Source: Propioniciclava flava (GTDB taxonomy: Bacteria > Actinomycetota > Actinomycetes > Propionibacteriales > Propionibacteriaceae). From it: DNA of 64,000 nt. The stretch is taken from NCBI RefSeq assembly GCF_004126535.1, contig NZ_PPCV01000001.1, forward strand, positions 372,001-436,000, written 5' to 3'. The notes under the pieces were generated by a model. That model ran no database searches. It worked only from the letters and a program-made list of their open reading frames with translations, and was not told where the DNA came from. Positions 48,056 to 56,781 of this stretch are shown one piece after another (position 1 is the stretch's first letter; each line of letters opens with the position of its first letter). The position numbers and the translations under genes were made by a program.

Positions 48056-51000
48056 ATGAAAGGCGGCGTAACCCTCTACCGCGGACCGGGCACGGCCGCC
48101 CGCCGCTACCTCGAATCCGACCGGTCCACCGCGGACGACTACTACCTCGAAGGCGGCACCGCCCTGGCGGACTTCACCATCACCAACGCCGCCGGTGAGG
48201 TCGTCGCCAATACCGGGCTGGACCCGGAGCAGTACGCGGGCTGGGTCGACTGGATCCATCCGCTGACCGGGGAGCAGATGGGCATCCCGCGTGAGGCTGG
48301 CGAGGTCCGGAAGGGCTCCCCGCGGTTCGCGGAGATGGTCGTCAACACCCCCAAGAGCCTGTCGATCGCTGCTGCGTTGCATCCGGAGGTCTCTGACGCC
48401 CTCGATGCCGCGCAACAGGACGCGGTGGCCGAGATTCGGCGGTGGCTGGCACAGCACGCCTACACGCGGGTCGGCCCGCGCGGGCAGCAGGAAATCATCC
48501 CCGCCGAGTCGGTGCAGACCGTCGCCGTCGTGCACCGCACGTCGCGGGCGGGTGATCCGCACCGGCACGTGCACTTCCAGATCGGCACTCGCGTTCCCGC
48601 CGCGGGCAAATGGCGTGCCCTCGATACCGCGGTCCTGTTCAAGCAACAGGGCGCCATCCGTGCACTCGGTGCTGCGGTGATCGCCGCGCACCCGCAATTG
48701 GCTGCAACCCTGGACGCGCACGGCCTCACCCTCGATCCCGTCACCGGGGAGGTCACGGAGTTAGAGCGGTTCAACCCGGTGATGAGCAAGCGGGCCCATC
48801 AAGTCGAACGCAACGTGAAGCGGTTGGAGGCCGAGTGGGAGGCCGCGCACCCCGGCGAGGAGCCCGGCCCCGTGGTCCGCGCGCGGCTGTTGCACAAGGC
48901 GTGGGCGCATGAGCGGCCGAACAAGAAGCCCACCGACCTCGGCGACGAGGAAGCGTGGCGGGCCGAGCTGGTCGAGGCCGGGTACGACCCCGAGACCCTG
49001 CACCGTGCCCCGGCTCCCGAGCGGGTCTCCGTCGATGACCTCAGCGTGCAGGAGGTCGCCAACCGTGCCCTGGACCGGGCTGCGGCGGGTGGGTCAACGT
49101 GGACGGTGCACACCATCCGCGAGCACGTCACCACCGACCACGGCGTGCAAGCAACCGGCGAGGAGTTGCGCGAGTTCGTGCAACTCGCCACCGACCTTGC
49201 AATAGGCGATTGCTTCTCGGTGCTCCCGCCCGGTGCGGTGCAGCCTGAGCATGTTGCACACCTCACCTCGCTGCGGGTGGTGGAGGCCGAGACGCAGTTG
49301 CGTGACCGGCTCGAAGCGCAGGCACCGAACCGCGAGCCTCGCCGCCCCGACCTCAGCGACCTCGCCGCCGAACACGGCCTCGATGCCGGGCAGGCCGAGG
49401 CCGCTGCCGCGGTCGCCTCCCGCGACTCGCTCGTGGTCGTCGAGGGGGCGGCCGGGTCCGGGAAGACCACCATGCTCGCCACCGCCATCGAAGCCCTCGA
49501 CCACGACGGCCGGGCCGCGCGGGTGGTTACGCCGACGAAGAAGGCCGCCCAAGTCGCGGGAGAGACGCTAAAGGTGCCCGCGGATTCCGTGGCCGCGCTC
49601 GTCTACGCGCACGGGTTCCGGTGGAATGACGACGGCGTCTGGACCCGCCTCACGCGCGGCGACACCGACCCCACCACCGGCCGCATCTATACGGGTCCAC
49701 CGGAGGGGGCACGGCTCACTCGGGGTGAGCGGGTGATCGTGGACGAGGCCGGGATGCTCGACCAGGACACCGCCCTGGCCCTCCTCACCGTCATCCGCGA
49801 AGCGAGGGCGTCGGTGGCGCTGGTCGGCGATCGTGCCCAACTGCCCGCGGTTGGTCGCGGCGGCGTGCTCGACATGGCCGCCCACATCCGCGGTGCAACC
49901 GTGGATATGAGCGAACTGCACCGCTTCGCTGACGACCAGTATGCGGCGCTGACGTTGCGCATGCGCGAGGGGAAGAACCCGGCGGCGATCTTCGACCAGT
50001 TGCACGCCCTCGGCCTGATCCGGTTGCATGCCGACGATGACGCGCTGCGCGAGCACATCGCCGAGCACACGGCCCCAGAGGATGCGGTGACCGTGGCGAC
50101 CAACGACGAAGCCACCGCGCTCAACGAGCGCATCCGCACCCTCCGTGTCGAGCGAGGCGAGGTCGATGACGCCCGCACCGTGACCGGCTCGGATGGTCTG
50201 CCGATCGGTGTGGGGGATCTGGTGCAGGCGCGGCAGAACGACGCCGAGCTGCGGGTGGCGAACCGGCAGACTTTCACCGTCCAACAGATCAGCGAGGACG
50301 GTACGGTGCACGCAATCGAGACTGGCACCGACCGGAAGCACAACGTCACGGTCACTCTCCCGGCCGAGTATGTGGCTGAGCATGTGCACCTGGCCTACGC
50401 TGCCACTGCCTACGGCGTGCAAGGCGCAACCGTGAACAGTGCGCACACGGTGCTCTCCGACACCCTCGACGCCGCAGCCGTCTACGTCGGCCTCACCCGC
50501 GGCAGCGGCCGCAACGAACTCCACGTGATCGCCGCCGACCTCGCGGAGGCGAAGGCGCAGTTCGTCGAGGCGATGGGCCGCGACCGCGCCGACCGCGGCC
50601 TCGATGATGCCACCGCCCGAGCGCACGAGGCCATTGCCGGTCTGGTCAAGGACGGGCCAGTCTCGATGGTCACCAGAGAGCTGGCCCGCCTGGAAGGGCT
50701 GGCGGAGAAGGCTGAGCAGCGGGCGGCCTGGTGGGAACAGGTCGGTGACCAGCTTACTGCGCTCTCGGCGCGGCATCGGGAGGAGACGGACGAGAGCACC
50801 ACCGCACTAACTGCCGCGGAGGAGCACGCCGCGAGGGTGCGGACCGAGACCGTCGCGCCCCTGGAGACACGCGCCGAGGCCGAAGGCCGGGAGTACCTCG
50901 ATGCTGTCGGCGAGGAAGCTCAGGCGGCCGGACGACTCGCCACGGCCGGGTGGTTCGGCAAGCGGCGTGCCCAGCGCGAGCACGACACCGCCCGCGACCA

Positions 51001-51496
51001 CGCCCAGGCGCTGCGCGATCGCCTGTCCGCGGAGTGGGGCACTCTCCCGCGGCATCCGGGTGACCTTCATGCGTGGGCGGGTCGTGTCGCCGCCCAGCAG
51101 GCCGAGGAGGCTCCCGAGGTGGTGGAGGCTGACGAGGCCGTGGTCGAGGCGCGGCAGGCGCGTACCGGGTTGCAGGAGCGGCAGCGCCGCGACCGGCTCA
51201 CCCTTCTGGCACGCCTCCACGGGGCGGACAACGTCCGCCGTGACCCCGACCGGTACCTGCGCACCAGCCCCCGGAGGCAGGCGGCGAAGTGGAGGGCCTC
51301 GGCGGAGGAGGCATGCGCTGAGGCCGCCGAGCTCCGCGGCGTGCCGCCGGATCAGGCGGTGTATCTCATCGAGATCAAACGCGCCGCCGCCGAAGCCCGC
51401 GAGGCAGCCCTGCGTGACCGGCAACGACAGCTCCCCGACGAGCAACACCCCGACCGGATTACACCCCGTCGAGACGGGCCGGCACGCGGTCTTTAG
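48056..51496 (+). CDS. MobF-family relaxase-helicase (TrwC/TraA-like)
   Basis: A 1,146-residue conjugative relaxase fused to a RecD-like helicase. The relaxase domain has a tyrosine pair (DDYYLEGG, near residue 29) and the three-histidine metal site in DPHRHVHFQIG (residues about 169-173). From about residue 430 a helicase follows, with Walker A EGAAGSGKTTMLATAIEAL near 462, VIVDEAGMLDQDTA, ALVGDRAQLPAVGRGGVLDM, and a C-terminal AYAATAYGVQGATVNSAHTV motif. A coiled-coil tail closes the protein. ATG 48056 is preferred over GTG 48035, because the GTG lies inside a hairpin. It shows that the element is or was conjugative; no coupling protein or type IV secretion genes appear in this window. Confidence 0.92.
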   Translation: MKGGVTLYRGPGTAARRYLESDRSTADDYYLEGGTALADFTITNAAGEVVANTGLDPEQYAGWVDWIHPLTGEQMGIPREAGEVRKGSPRFAEMVVNTPKSLSIAAALHPEVSDALDAAQQDAVAEIRRWLAQHAYTRVGPRGQQEIIPAESVQTVAVVHRTSRAGDPHRHVHFQIGTRVPAAGKWRALDTAVLFKQQGAIRALGAAVIAAHPQLAATLDAHGLTLDPVTGEVTELERFNPVMSKRAHQVERNVKRLEAEWEAAHPGEEPGPVVRARLLHKAWAHERPNKKPTDLGDEEAWRAELVEAGYDPETLHRAPAPERVSVDDLSVQEVANRALDRAAAGGSTWTVHTIREHVTTDHGVQATGEELREFVQLATDLAIGDCFSVLPPGAVQPEHVAHLTSLRVVEAETQLRDRLEAQAPNREPRRPDLSDLAAEHGLDAGQAEAAAAVASRDSLVVVEGAAGSGKTTMLATAIEALDHDGRAARVVTPTKKAAQVAGETLKVPADSVAALVYAHGFRWNDDGVWTRLTRGDTDPTTGRIYTGPPEGARLTRGERVIVDEAGMLDQDTALALLTVIREARASVALVGDRAQLPAVGRGGVLDMAAHIRGATVDMSELHRFADDQYAALTLRMREGKNPAAIFDQLHALGLIRLHADDDALREHIAEHTAPEDAVTVATNDEATALNERIRTLRVERGEVDDARTVTGSDGLPIGVGDLVQARQNDAELRVANRQTFTVQQISEDGTVHAIETGTDRKHNVTVTLPAEYVAEHVHLAYAATAYGVQGATVNSAHTVLSDTLDAAAVYVGLTRGSGRNELHVIAADLAEAKAQFVEAMGRDRADRGLDDATARAHEAIAGLVKDGPVSMVTRELARLEGLAEKAEQRAAWWEQVGDQLTALSARHREETDESTTALTAAEEHAARVRTETVAPLETRAEAEGREYLDAVGEEAQAAGRLATAGWFGKRRAQREHDTARDHAQALRDRLSAEWGTLPRHPGDLHAWAGRVAAQQAEEAPEVVEADEAVVEARQARTGLQERQRRDRLTLLARLHGADNVRRDPDRYLRTSPRRQAAKWRASAEEACAEAAELRGVPPDQAVYLIEIKRAAAEAREAALRDRQRQLPDEQHPDRITPRRDGPARGL

Positions 51497-51580
51497 GAGG
51501 CAGGCGGCTTGCCCCAACTGCGTCGTTTGGTCAGGTGCCACGACCCACACGATGGGCATTCATAGATTCGCAACGGACCG
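51493..51580 (-). pseudogene. Small zinc-ribbon protein, C-terminal part (split by ISL3 element)
   Basis: After removing the ISL3 insertion, this piece continues the frame from 53048-53178 and completes a 72-residue basic protein. It encodes GPLRIYECPSCGSWHLTKRR and a short tail, with the CPSCGSWH zinc-ribbon half-site common in small proteins of actinobacterial elements. The stop at 51493-51495 overlaps the relaxase stop convergently by 4 bases. Confidence 0.7.
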
Positions 51581-51588
51581 GCATAACG

Positions 51589-53047
51589 GGCTCTTGGGAC
51601 ATTCGGTGGGGGTAGGGCTCGCCGGGCGATGATCGGCGGGTAGGGGTCGAGGTCCCCGAGGATCAGAAGCGCTAACCACCTGATCGATCACGAGGACCTC
51701 GACGTGCTTCACCCTACTTCGGGGTGCGCTGACGCGCCCTCTGCCGCTGATCCGTGTTCCCGCTGTGACTTGCTGCTCGGTCTGGACGGGGTCCATGTCG
51801 AGCACGTCGACCGTCGCGACGGGCTGCTGGTGGTGACGGTCTCGACGCCGGCGGCGCCGATCGGCTGCCCTTCGTGCGGGGTCGTCGCGACGGGTCGTGG
51901 GCGTCGACGCCGGCTGCTGCATGACGTGCCCGGGACGACGCGGGTGCGGATCGTGTGGCGGCAACGCGTGTGGCGGTGCGGTGACGATGGTTGCGCGAAG
52001 AAGACGTTCGTGGAGCAAGTGCCCACTTTGGTCGCTCGGCGCGGGTCGATCACGAAGCGCGCCGTCGGCTGGGCGATCGGGCAGCTGCGTCGTGAACACG
52101 CCACGGTTCATGGCTTGGCTCGGCAGCTGGGGACGTCGTGGAAGACGGTGTGGCGCGCGGTCGAACCCGAGCTGGTGCGGCTCGCCGCCGACGAAGCCCG
52201 GTTCGAGGGTGTCACGACGCTTGGCGTCGATGAGCATGTCTGGCATCACGTCGACCCGCGCAAACGGGGCCCGAAGGAGCTGACCGGGATGGTCGACCTG
52301 AGCCGCGATAGTGCGGGAAAGACGCGGTCCAGGCTGCTGGATCTGGTGCCGGGCAGGTCCGGGAAGGCGTATGCGTCCTGGCTCGCAGACCGCGGCGACA
52401 CCTTCCGCAAGAACGTGCGGGTGGCAGCTCTCGATCCGTTCGCCGGCTATAAGACCGCGATCAACGACAAGCTCGAGGACGCCACAGCGGTGCTCGACGC
52501 GTTCCACGTCGTCAAGCTCGGCACCGCCGCGGTCGACGAGGTCCGCCGTCGGGTGCAACAGGACACCCTCGGGCATCGGGGACGGAAGGGCGATCCGCTC
52601 TACGGGATCCAGACCATCCTCCGCGCCGGAGCGGAGAACCTCACTGACAAGCAGCAAGTCAGGCTGACCACCGCGATCGAGGCCGACCCCGCGCACGACG
52701 AGGTGTTCGTCGCGTGGCAGTGCGCGCAGCAGCTGCGCTCCGCCTACCACACGAAGGACCTCGCCGAAGGGCAGCGGATCGCCGAGAAGGTCGTCGACAC
52801 GTTCCACACCTGCCCGATCCCCGAGATAGCCCGCCTCGGCCGGACGTTGCGCCGCTGGCGCTCAGCATTCCTGGCGTACTTCACGACCGGGCGATCATCG
52901 AACGGGGGCACCGAAGCGGTGAACGGGATCATCGAGCTCCACCGACGCCTCGCTCGCGGCTACCGCAACCGAGACAACTACCGGCTCCGGATGCTCCTCG
53001 CCGCCGGCGGACTCACCCAATGACCCCCACCGGATGTCCGAAGAGCC
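51589..53047 (+). mobile_element. Complete ISL3-family insertion sequence
   Basis: 1,459 bp bounded by 25-bp imperfect inverted repeats (left GGCTCTTGGGACATTCGGTG, right end reading GGCTCTTCGGACATCCGGTG on the minus strand). It is flanked by a perfect 8-bp target duplication GCATAACG at 51581-51588 and 53048-53055, the size expected for ISL3. One transposase gene fills it. The intact duplication and frame-restoring excision suggest a recent insertion. Confidence 0.93.
51704..53023 (+). CDS. ISL3 family transposase
   Basis: A 439-residue DDE transposase. The N-terminal zinc finger (GCPSCGVVATGRGRR, then RVWRCGDDGCAKKTF) is followed by a helix-turn-helix (HATVHGLARQLGTSWKTVWR) and the catalytic core with Asp in TTLGVDEHVWHHVDPRK and AALDPFAGYKTAINDKLED and Glu in SSNGGTEAVNGIIELHRRLA. 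The protein is full length, starting at GTG 51704, 115 bases inside the left end. Confidence 0.95.
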   Translation: MLHPTSGCADAPSAADPCSRCDLLLGLDGVHVEHVDRRDGLLVVTVSTPAAPIGCPSCGVVATGRGRRRRLLHDVPGTTRVRIVWRQRVWRCGDDGCAKKTFVEQVPTLVARRGSITKRAVGWAIGQLRREHATVHGLARQLGTSWKTVWRAVEPELVRLAADEARFEGVTTLGVDEHVWHHVDPRKRGPKELTGMVDLSRDSAGKTRSRLLDLVPGRSGKAYASWLADRGDTFRKNVRVAALDPFAGYKTAINDKLEDATAVLDAFHVVKLGTAAVDEVRRRVQQDTLGHRGRKGDPLYGIQTILRAGAENLTDKQQVRLTTAIEADPAHDEVFVAWQCAQQLRSAYHTKDLAEGQRIAEKVVDTFHTCPIPEIARLGRTLRRWRSAFLAYFTTGRSSNGGTEAVNGIIELHRRLARGYRNRDNYRLRMLLAAGGLTQ

Positions 53048-53178
53048 GCATAACGTGAGCGGCGCAAGGCAACGTGCGTTGCGTCACCGTAGTCGTGGTA
53101 CTGACGCTTGCCCGTCTCGTCGCAGAAAACGCGCGAAAAGGACGGCTGCCACTTTTTCTTGCGCCGACGACGGCTCAC
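53048..53178 (-). pseudogene. Small zinc-ribbon protein, N-terminal part (split by ISL3 element)
   Basis: The first 43 codons and two bases of the gene completed at 51493-51580. It starts MSRRRRKKKWQPSFSRVFCD and continues TGKRQYHDYGDATHVALRRS. The lysine/arginine-rich start suggests nucleic-acid binding. In its present state translation would run into the ISL3 end and stop at 52978. The gene lies 11 bases from the stop of the receptor-like TetR gene, on the same strand. Confidence 0.7.
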
Positions 53179-53189
53179 GGTTCACTCGC

Positions 53190-53786
53190 TTAGATGGTCG
53201 TGTTCGTTCCTGAGTCGGTTATTATTTCAAGAATAGAATCAAGGCAGGTGGACATTTTCACCGATATGTTGTCGCAATCCTGAGTCATTTCGGCAATCTC
53301 CTTTGCGCCCAGGAGTGCGAGAAAGATGAGATCAGCAACTCGCGACACTTTTATTTGCGTGGATACGCTACCTTGTTGATATGCGATTTGAAGCTGCTCT
53401 TCTATGAACCCCCGCCAAGTTCGACGCGGGTCAATGTGTCGTTCCGGGAAGTGCTCGGAGGACCTGGCCGCGAGGTGGAGCCCGGCTCTCACCTCCGGGA
53501 TCGTTTGGATATGTGACCCAACCAACGCGACGACGCAACGAAGGCGTTCGATCGGCCTGTCCTCGGTGCGTCGCGCTTGGGCTTGTGCATCGCGCATCGT
53601 TTGGCCTTCGACATCGAGGATATCTCTTGCGACCGCGGAGACGCTTGAGTAAGCGCTACGAGCCGTCTCTTCACTGACTCCCGCCCCACGAGCAATGTCG
53701 GACAGACTAACTTTCTCATACGGCAAGACGGCGAAGATATTAGCTGCGGCCTTACGTACATCCTGTTTGAGATTAGAATGAGTCAT
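53190..53786 (-). CDS. TetR-family regulator, butyrolactone-receptor-like
   Basis: A 198-residue protein. The HTH region (YEKVSLSDIARGAGVSEETA, then RSAYSSVSAVARDIL) is somewhat divergent from the TetR consensus. The ligand domain has the receptor-type pattern TIPEVRAGLHLAARSSEHFP and TWRGFIEEQLQIAYQQGS that ArpA/ScbR proteins share. It starts 4 bases inside the end of the AvrD-like gene, so signal synthase-like gene and receptor-like gene are one operon. Base composition is clearly less GC-rich than the core, as in the rest of the cluster. Confidence 0.75.
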   Translation of the reverse strand: MTHSNLKQDVRKAAANIFAVLPYEKVSLSDIARGAGVSEETARSAYSSVSAVARDILDVEGQTMRDAQAQARRTEDRPIERLRCVVALVGSHIQTIPEVRAGLHLAARSSEHFPERHIDPRRTWRGFIEEQLQIAYQQGSVSTQIKVSRVADLIFLALLGAKEIAEMTQDCDNISVKMSTCLDSILEIITDSGTNTTI

Positions 53787-54754
53787 GCGTCACCTCGCAA
53801 CGTTTTCGTGTAGGCCAGAGAGGCACCTGCACGCACTCCGTTGCTAGCTGTGCAAGTTACCCGAAGATCGTGGACCAACTGCCCTTGTCTGCGTAGGACG
53901 TTGTTTCGATCCAAGCGAGTCTCGATTCGAACTTGTGTAGGTATCGTCTCGGAGCCGATCCGCTCGCGGTTGATGAACATTGACCGCATCCACAGGTCTC
54001 CCAACCTCGACCGATCAGAGTTGTTGGCATAGGAGGCCGCCGCTTGAGATGTCTGGCCCATCGCAGTGACGTAGTCGACCATGGTGAGGCGAGGCTACCT
54101 CTCTGAGTCGATACCGCCAACCCGGGGGATACGGCTCCCCGTGTTGTACTCATGGACCGTGGTCAACAATCGTCGCCATGGATCGTACGTCTCTATGTGG
54201 GCGGTCGAGTGGATGTACCTGAAACCGTCTTCGTAGACACTTCGGAGTCTTTCCATGTTCTGTGATTGAGTATCACCAAGCGGTGCTTCTGCGAGCCAAG
54301 CCTTGACCCGTATGTTCCCCGCAACTGCATCCACCATAAGCGACGGTCCATGTTCATCTTGTCGCAGCGTGAGGTCAATCGGGACCTCATTGAGCTTTGT
54401 CCAGGGGCGGGAAGCAGACTTGAGTGAGACAGCGCGGAGGCCAAGGCTGTTCCCAGTCGGAAACCTGGGCAGCCGACCAAGCGCCGACTCGCAACCTTGA
54501 GCAACAAGGCTAATGGCGTCTACGGAACTGAGATGACGCTCGCGCTCAACCCCGTCGGTGGTCAACGACCAGTCCGCCGGGTACCGAACGTCGGCAATCA
54601 GCGTGCACCTAACGCTCGCGGACAGTTTGTCTTCCAATCGGTTAATTTCGGTGCGGTAGGCGACAGACCGGTACCCTTGCGCGAAGTACCTACTGCGTTC
54701 CGGTCCAAGAACCTCAGCCAAGGGCACGAACGTTTCTGTAGGCCTATGCGTCAT
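53783..54754 (-). pseudogene. AvrD-like (butyrolactone/syringolide-type) biosynthesis gene with in-frame TAG
   Basis: Read through the TAG at 54095-54097 the frame has 323 codons, about the length of AvrD proteins (pfam AvrD), which make butyrolactone-containing syringolide precursors and are related to A-factor-type hotdog proteins. Family-like segments are VLGPERSRYFAQGYRSVAYR at the N-terminus, the block RERHLSSVDAISLVAQGCES near residue 75, and, after the stop, MVDYVTAMGQTSQAAASYA and RLGDLWMRSMF. The upstream part has 219 residues and the downstream part could restart at ATG 54082 (99 residues), but its ribosome-binding site is poor. RBS AGGAGG precedes ATG 54754. It could be a nonsense mutation, a true two-gene split, or a sequencing error. 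The family assignment is from memory of the family and moderately sure. Confidence 0.55.
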
Positions 54755-54780
54755 CGGGCCCTCCTCGCGACTGGTCTACG

Positions 54781-54798
54781 TTACACAGCCTACTGTAT
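54781..54798. promoter_or_regulatory. Operator-like inverted repeat, avrD/TetR intergenic (site A)
   Basis: TTACA-N8-TGTAT in an 18-base element TTACACAGCCTACTGTAT, in the 78-base gap between the divergent AvrD-like and TetR genes. It matches site B at 56662-56679 in 15 of 18 positions. A TATAGC or TACTGT hexamer within it could be part of the TetR promoter. Confidence 0.65.
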
Positions 54799-54832
54799 AG
54801 CCTCAGAAGAGCCGGCTTGGTACAGTTGCCCT

Positions 54833-55471
54833 GTGATGATGAACCGAGCTGGCCGCCCTCTGGCCCCAGGCATCTCGTCCGCCCTTCTCGCCGCCGCGGA
54901 AGACATCATGACTGAACGCGGCTACAGCGAGCTATCAGTTGACCTCCTCACCAATACGGTAGGAATCACGCGTCCGACGTTTTATCGGCGCTTTAGAAAT
55001 ATTGCTGACCTGGCCTTCGCCGTCATCCAGCAACGGTTCGGCAAGGGAGAAGAGGTTAACACTGGAAACCTAATGGGTGACCTGTTCGAGTTGCAGAAAT
55101 ATGAACTTGATATGATGGCAGACCCCTTGATCATCAAGAACCTGCCCGGCCTAATTCTTTCATTCAAGGCTGATCAACAGATCGAGGACTTGTACCAAAA
55201 ACACTTTATCGAGCCACGGCGTGACAAAGTGTCTGAAGTCGTGAAGCGGGCTATAAGCAGAGGCGAAATATCAGACGAGACCTACGACTATGATTATCTC
55301 TGCGACATTCTCCTCGGGCCGTTTCTGACCAGAATTCTGATGCCGGTCGAGGGGACGCTGAGTATTGATTTAGCTTATCAGACAGCGATCACTGTGTGGA
55401 GTCTACTCACCACTTCCTCAGATGTTCTAAATCGGTCACGTGTATCCGAGCTACTGTCTGAAGTCAACTAG
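54833..55471 (+). CDS. TetR-family regulator of the aminobenzoate cluster (putative)
   Basis: A 212-residue TetR protein. The helix-turn-helix is TERGYSELSVDLLTNTVGIT followed by RPTFYRRFRNIADLAFAVIQ. The C-terminal domain (KNLPGLILSFKADQQIEDLY) resembles TetR_C families with an aromatic ligand pocket, but this is uncertain. Start is GTG 54833 or the ATG triplets right after it. It is divergent from the AvrD-like gene and shares with the biosynthetic operon an 18-bp operator-like element, so it is the best candidate for the cluster repressor. Confidence 0.8.
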   Translation: MMMNRAGRPLAPGISSALLAAAEDIMTERGYSELSVDLLTNTVGITRPTFYRRFRNIADLAFAVIQQRFGKGEEVNTGNLMGDLFELQKYELDMMADPLIIKNLPGLILSFKADQQIEDLYQKHFIEPRRDKVSEVVKRAISRGEISDETYDYDYLCDILLGPFLTRILMPVEGTLSIDLAYQTAITVWSLLTTSSDVLNRSRVSELLSEVN

Positions 55472-55478
55472 TCGAGCG

Positions 55479-56507
55479 TCAAGCAACCGTTATTCTGAAG
55501 AGCCGCCGCGCATTTCCACTGCAAAACTTCCGACGATCCGACACGCTTATCGGTGCATGTTCGATCCAGTTCGCGGCAGGCTGGTTTTCGGAATACGGAT
55601 AATCAACCGAGAACATGATTCGGTCGCTGCCGATCGCCAATATCGCGTTGGTGAGAGAACTATCCGAAAACGATCCGCTTGTGGTGATCCAAATGTTATC
55701 CGCAAAATACTCCTCAAGGGTTTTCTGCGGACGCTTGTCAAACGGGTTGAGATCGAACATGTTCTGAGTGCGCCACAGCAACGCAGGCAGTGCTTCGCCC
55801 ATGTGTCCCACTATAAGCTTCGCGTCTGGGAAGCGGTCAAACACGCCGGAGAATATAATTCTAAGCACGTGCGTAGCCGTCTCTGCACCGAACCCCCAAG
55901 TCGCACCCTTCAACTCAGGATGGCCCTCGTACAGTCTTAAACCCCCACTGAGTGCGGACCTGGGATGAAGGTAAAGAGGTACGTCCAACTCACACAGCTT
56001 CTCCCAAAACCGATCGTTTGCTGCCTCATCCAGATAGATTCCTCTTTCTGGATGCTGCGTACTCGTATATCCATTAACCATGGCACCTTTGAAGCCGAGA
56101 TCAACGACGGCTCTTTCAAGCTCCTGCGCTGCCGCACCGGCGTTCTGCAACGGAACCGCCGCGAATCCTGAGTACCGAGACGGATGCCGACGGACTACTT
56201 CTGCAAGAAAGTCGTTCTCAGAGCGCGCTTTCTTTTCTGCGTCCGCACTGTCGACGATGGCTTGGATGCCGGGTGCCGTCAGCGACAAGATCGCATGGTC
56301 GATGCCCGCGGCATCCATGCGGGTGAGGCGGATCTCGTCAAATTCAGCCAATAGACTTTGGATGGGGCGATAGTACGACGGCATAACACCGCCACCGTCA
56401 GAGACCCTAGCTAGTTCAGTCTCGTCACTAAGAATTCTCTTGGAGTCGTTGGGGTGCTGATACGCCTCTTCGACTGCGATCTTGCCGAGTTGCTGCGGTT
56501 CCTGCAT
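55479..56507 (-). CDS. Amidohydrolase-family aromatic acid decarboxylase (LigW/gamma-resorcylate type)
   Basis: A 342-residue TIM-barrel metalloenzyme of the amidohydrolase 2 superfamily. The N-terminus GKIAVEEAYQHP carries the Glu ligand seen in non-oxidative decarboxylases (gamma-resorcylate, 2,3-dihydroxybenzoate, 5-carboxyvanillate) in place of the usual HxH. Further metal residues are in LYLHPRSALSGG near residue 180, LIVGHMGEALPALLW near residue 230 and RIMFSVDYPYSENQPAANW near residue 300. It would remove CO2 from a hydroxylated or amino-hydroxylated benzoate. It is divergent from the biosynthetic operon and convergent with the TetR gene (7-base gap). A good RBS (AGGAAGG) precedes ATG 56507. 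Confidence 0.8.
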   Translation of the reverse strand: MQEPQQLGKIAVEEAYQHPNDSKRILSDETELARVSDGGGVMPSYYRPIQSLLAEFDEIRLTRMDAAGIDHAILSLTAPGIQAIVDSADAEKKARSENDFLAEVVRRHPSRYSGFAAVPLQNAGAAAQELERAVVDLGFKGAMVNGYTSTQHPERGIYLDEAANDRFWEKLCELDVPLYLHPRSALSGGLRLYEGHPELKGATWGFGAETATHVLRIIFSGVFDRFPDAKLIVGHMGEALPALLWRTQNMFDLNPFDKRPQKTLEEYFADNIWITTSGSFSDSSLTNAILAIGSDRIMFSVDYPYSENQPAANWIEHAPISVSDRRKFCSGNARRLFRITVA

Positions 56508-56661
56508 TGATGCCTTCCTACTGTGATCGTGCGCACCACCCGGGGATGCGGTCCGCGGCTGAGCGGGTACGCCGGGTGGCTCTTACCCGCTACCGGTCGG
56601 GACACCAAGAACGGGGTAGGACCTGGTTCTTTGCCCTCGATCGCGCCGCGCGTGCTAGTCT

Positions 56662-56679
56662 TTACACACCCGACTGTAA
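56662..56679. promoter_or_regulatory. Operator-like inverted repeat upstream of the biosynthetic operon (site B)
   Basis: TTACACACCCGACTGTAA, a TTACA-N8-TGTAA inverted repeat, lies 103 bases before the GTG of the luciferase-like gene, in the 274-base divergent region with the amidohydrolase. It matches site A at 54781-54798. A TAGTCT hexamer at 56656-56661 could be a -10 element directly next to it. The rest of the gap shows no other structure. Confidence 0.68.
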
Positions 56680-56781
56680 GTCAACCTACCACGTACCGGA
56701 GAGAGACGACGCTAGGCCCTGAACAGGCGGCCGAGCCGACTTCCTTCCACCGGGCTGATGTGGGCAAGAGAGGAGCTCATC

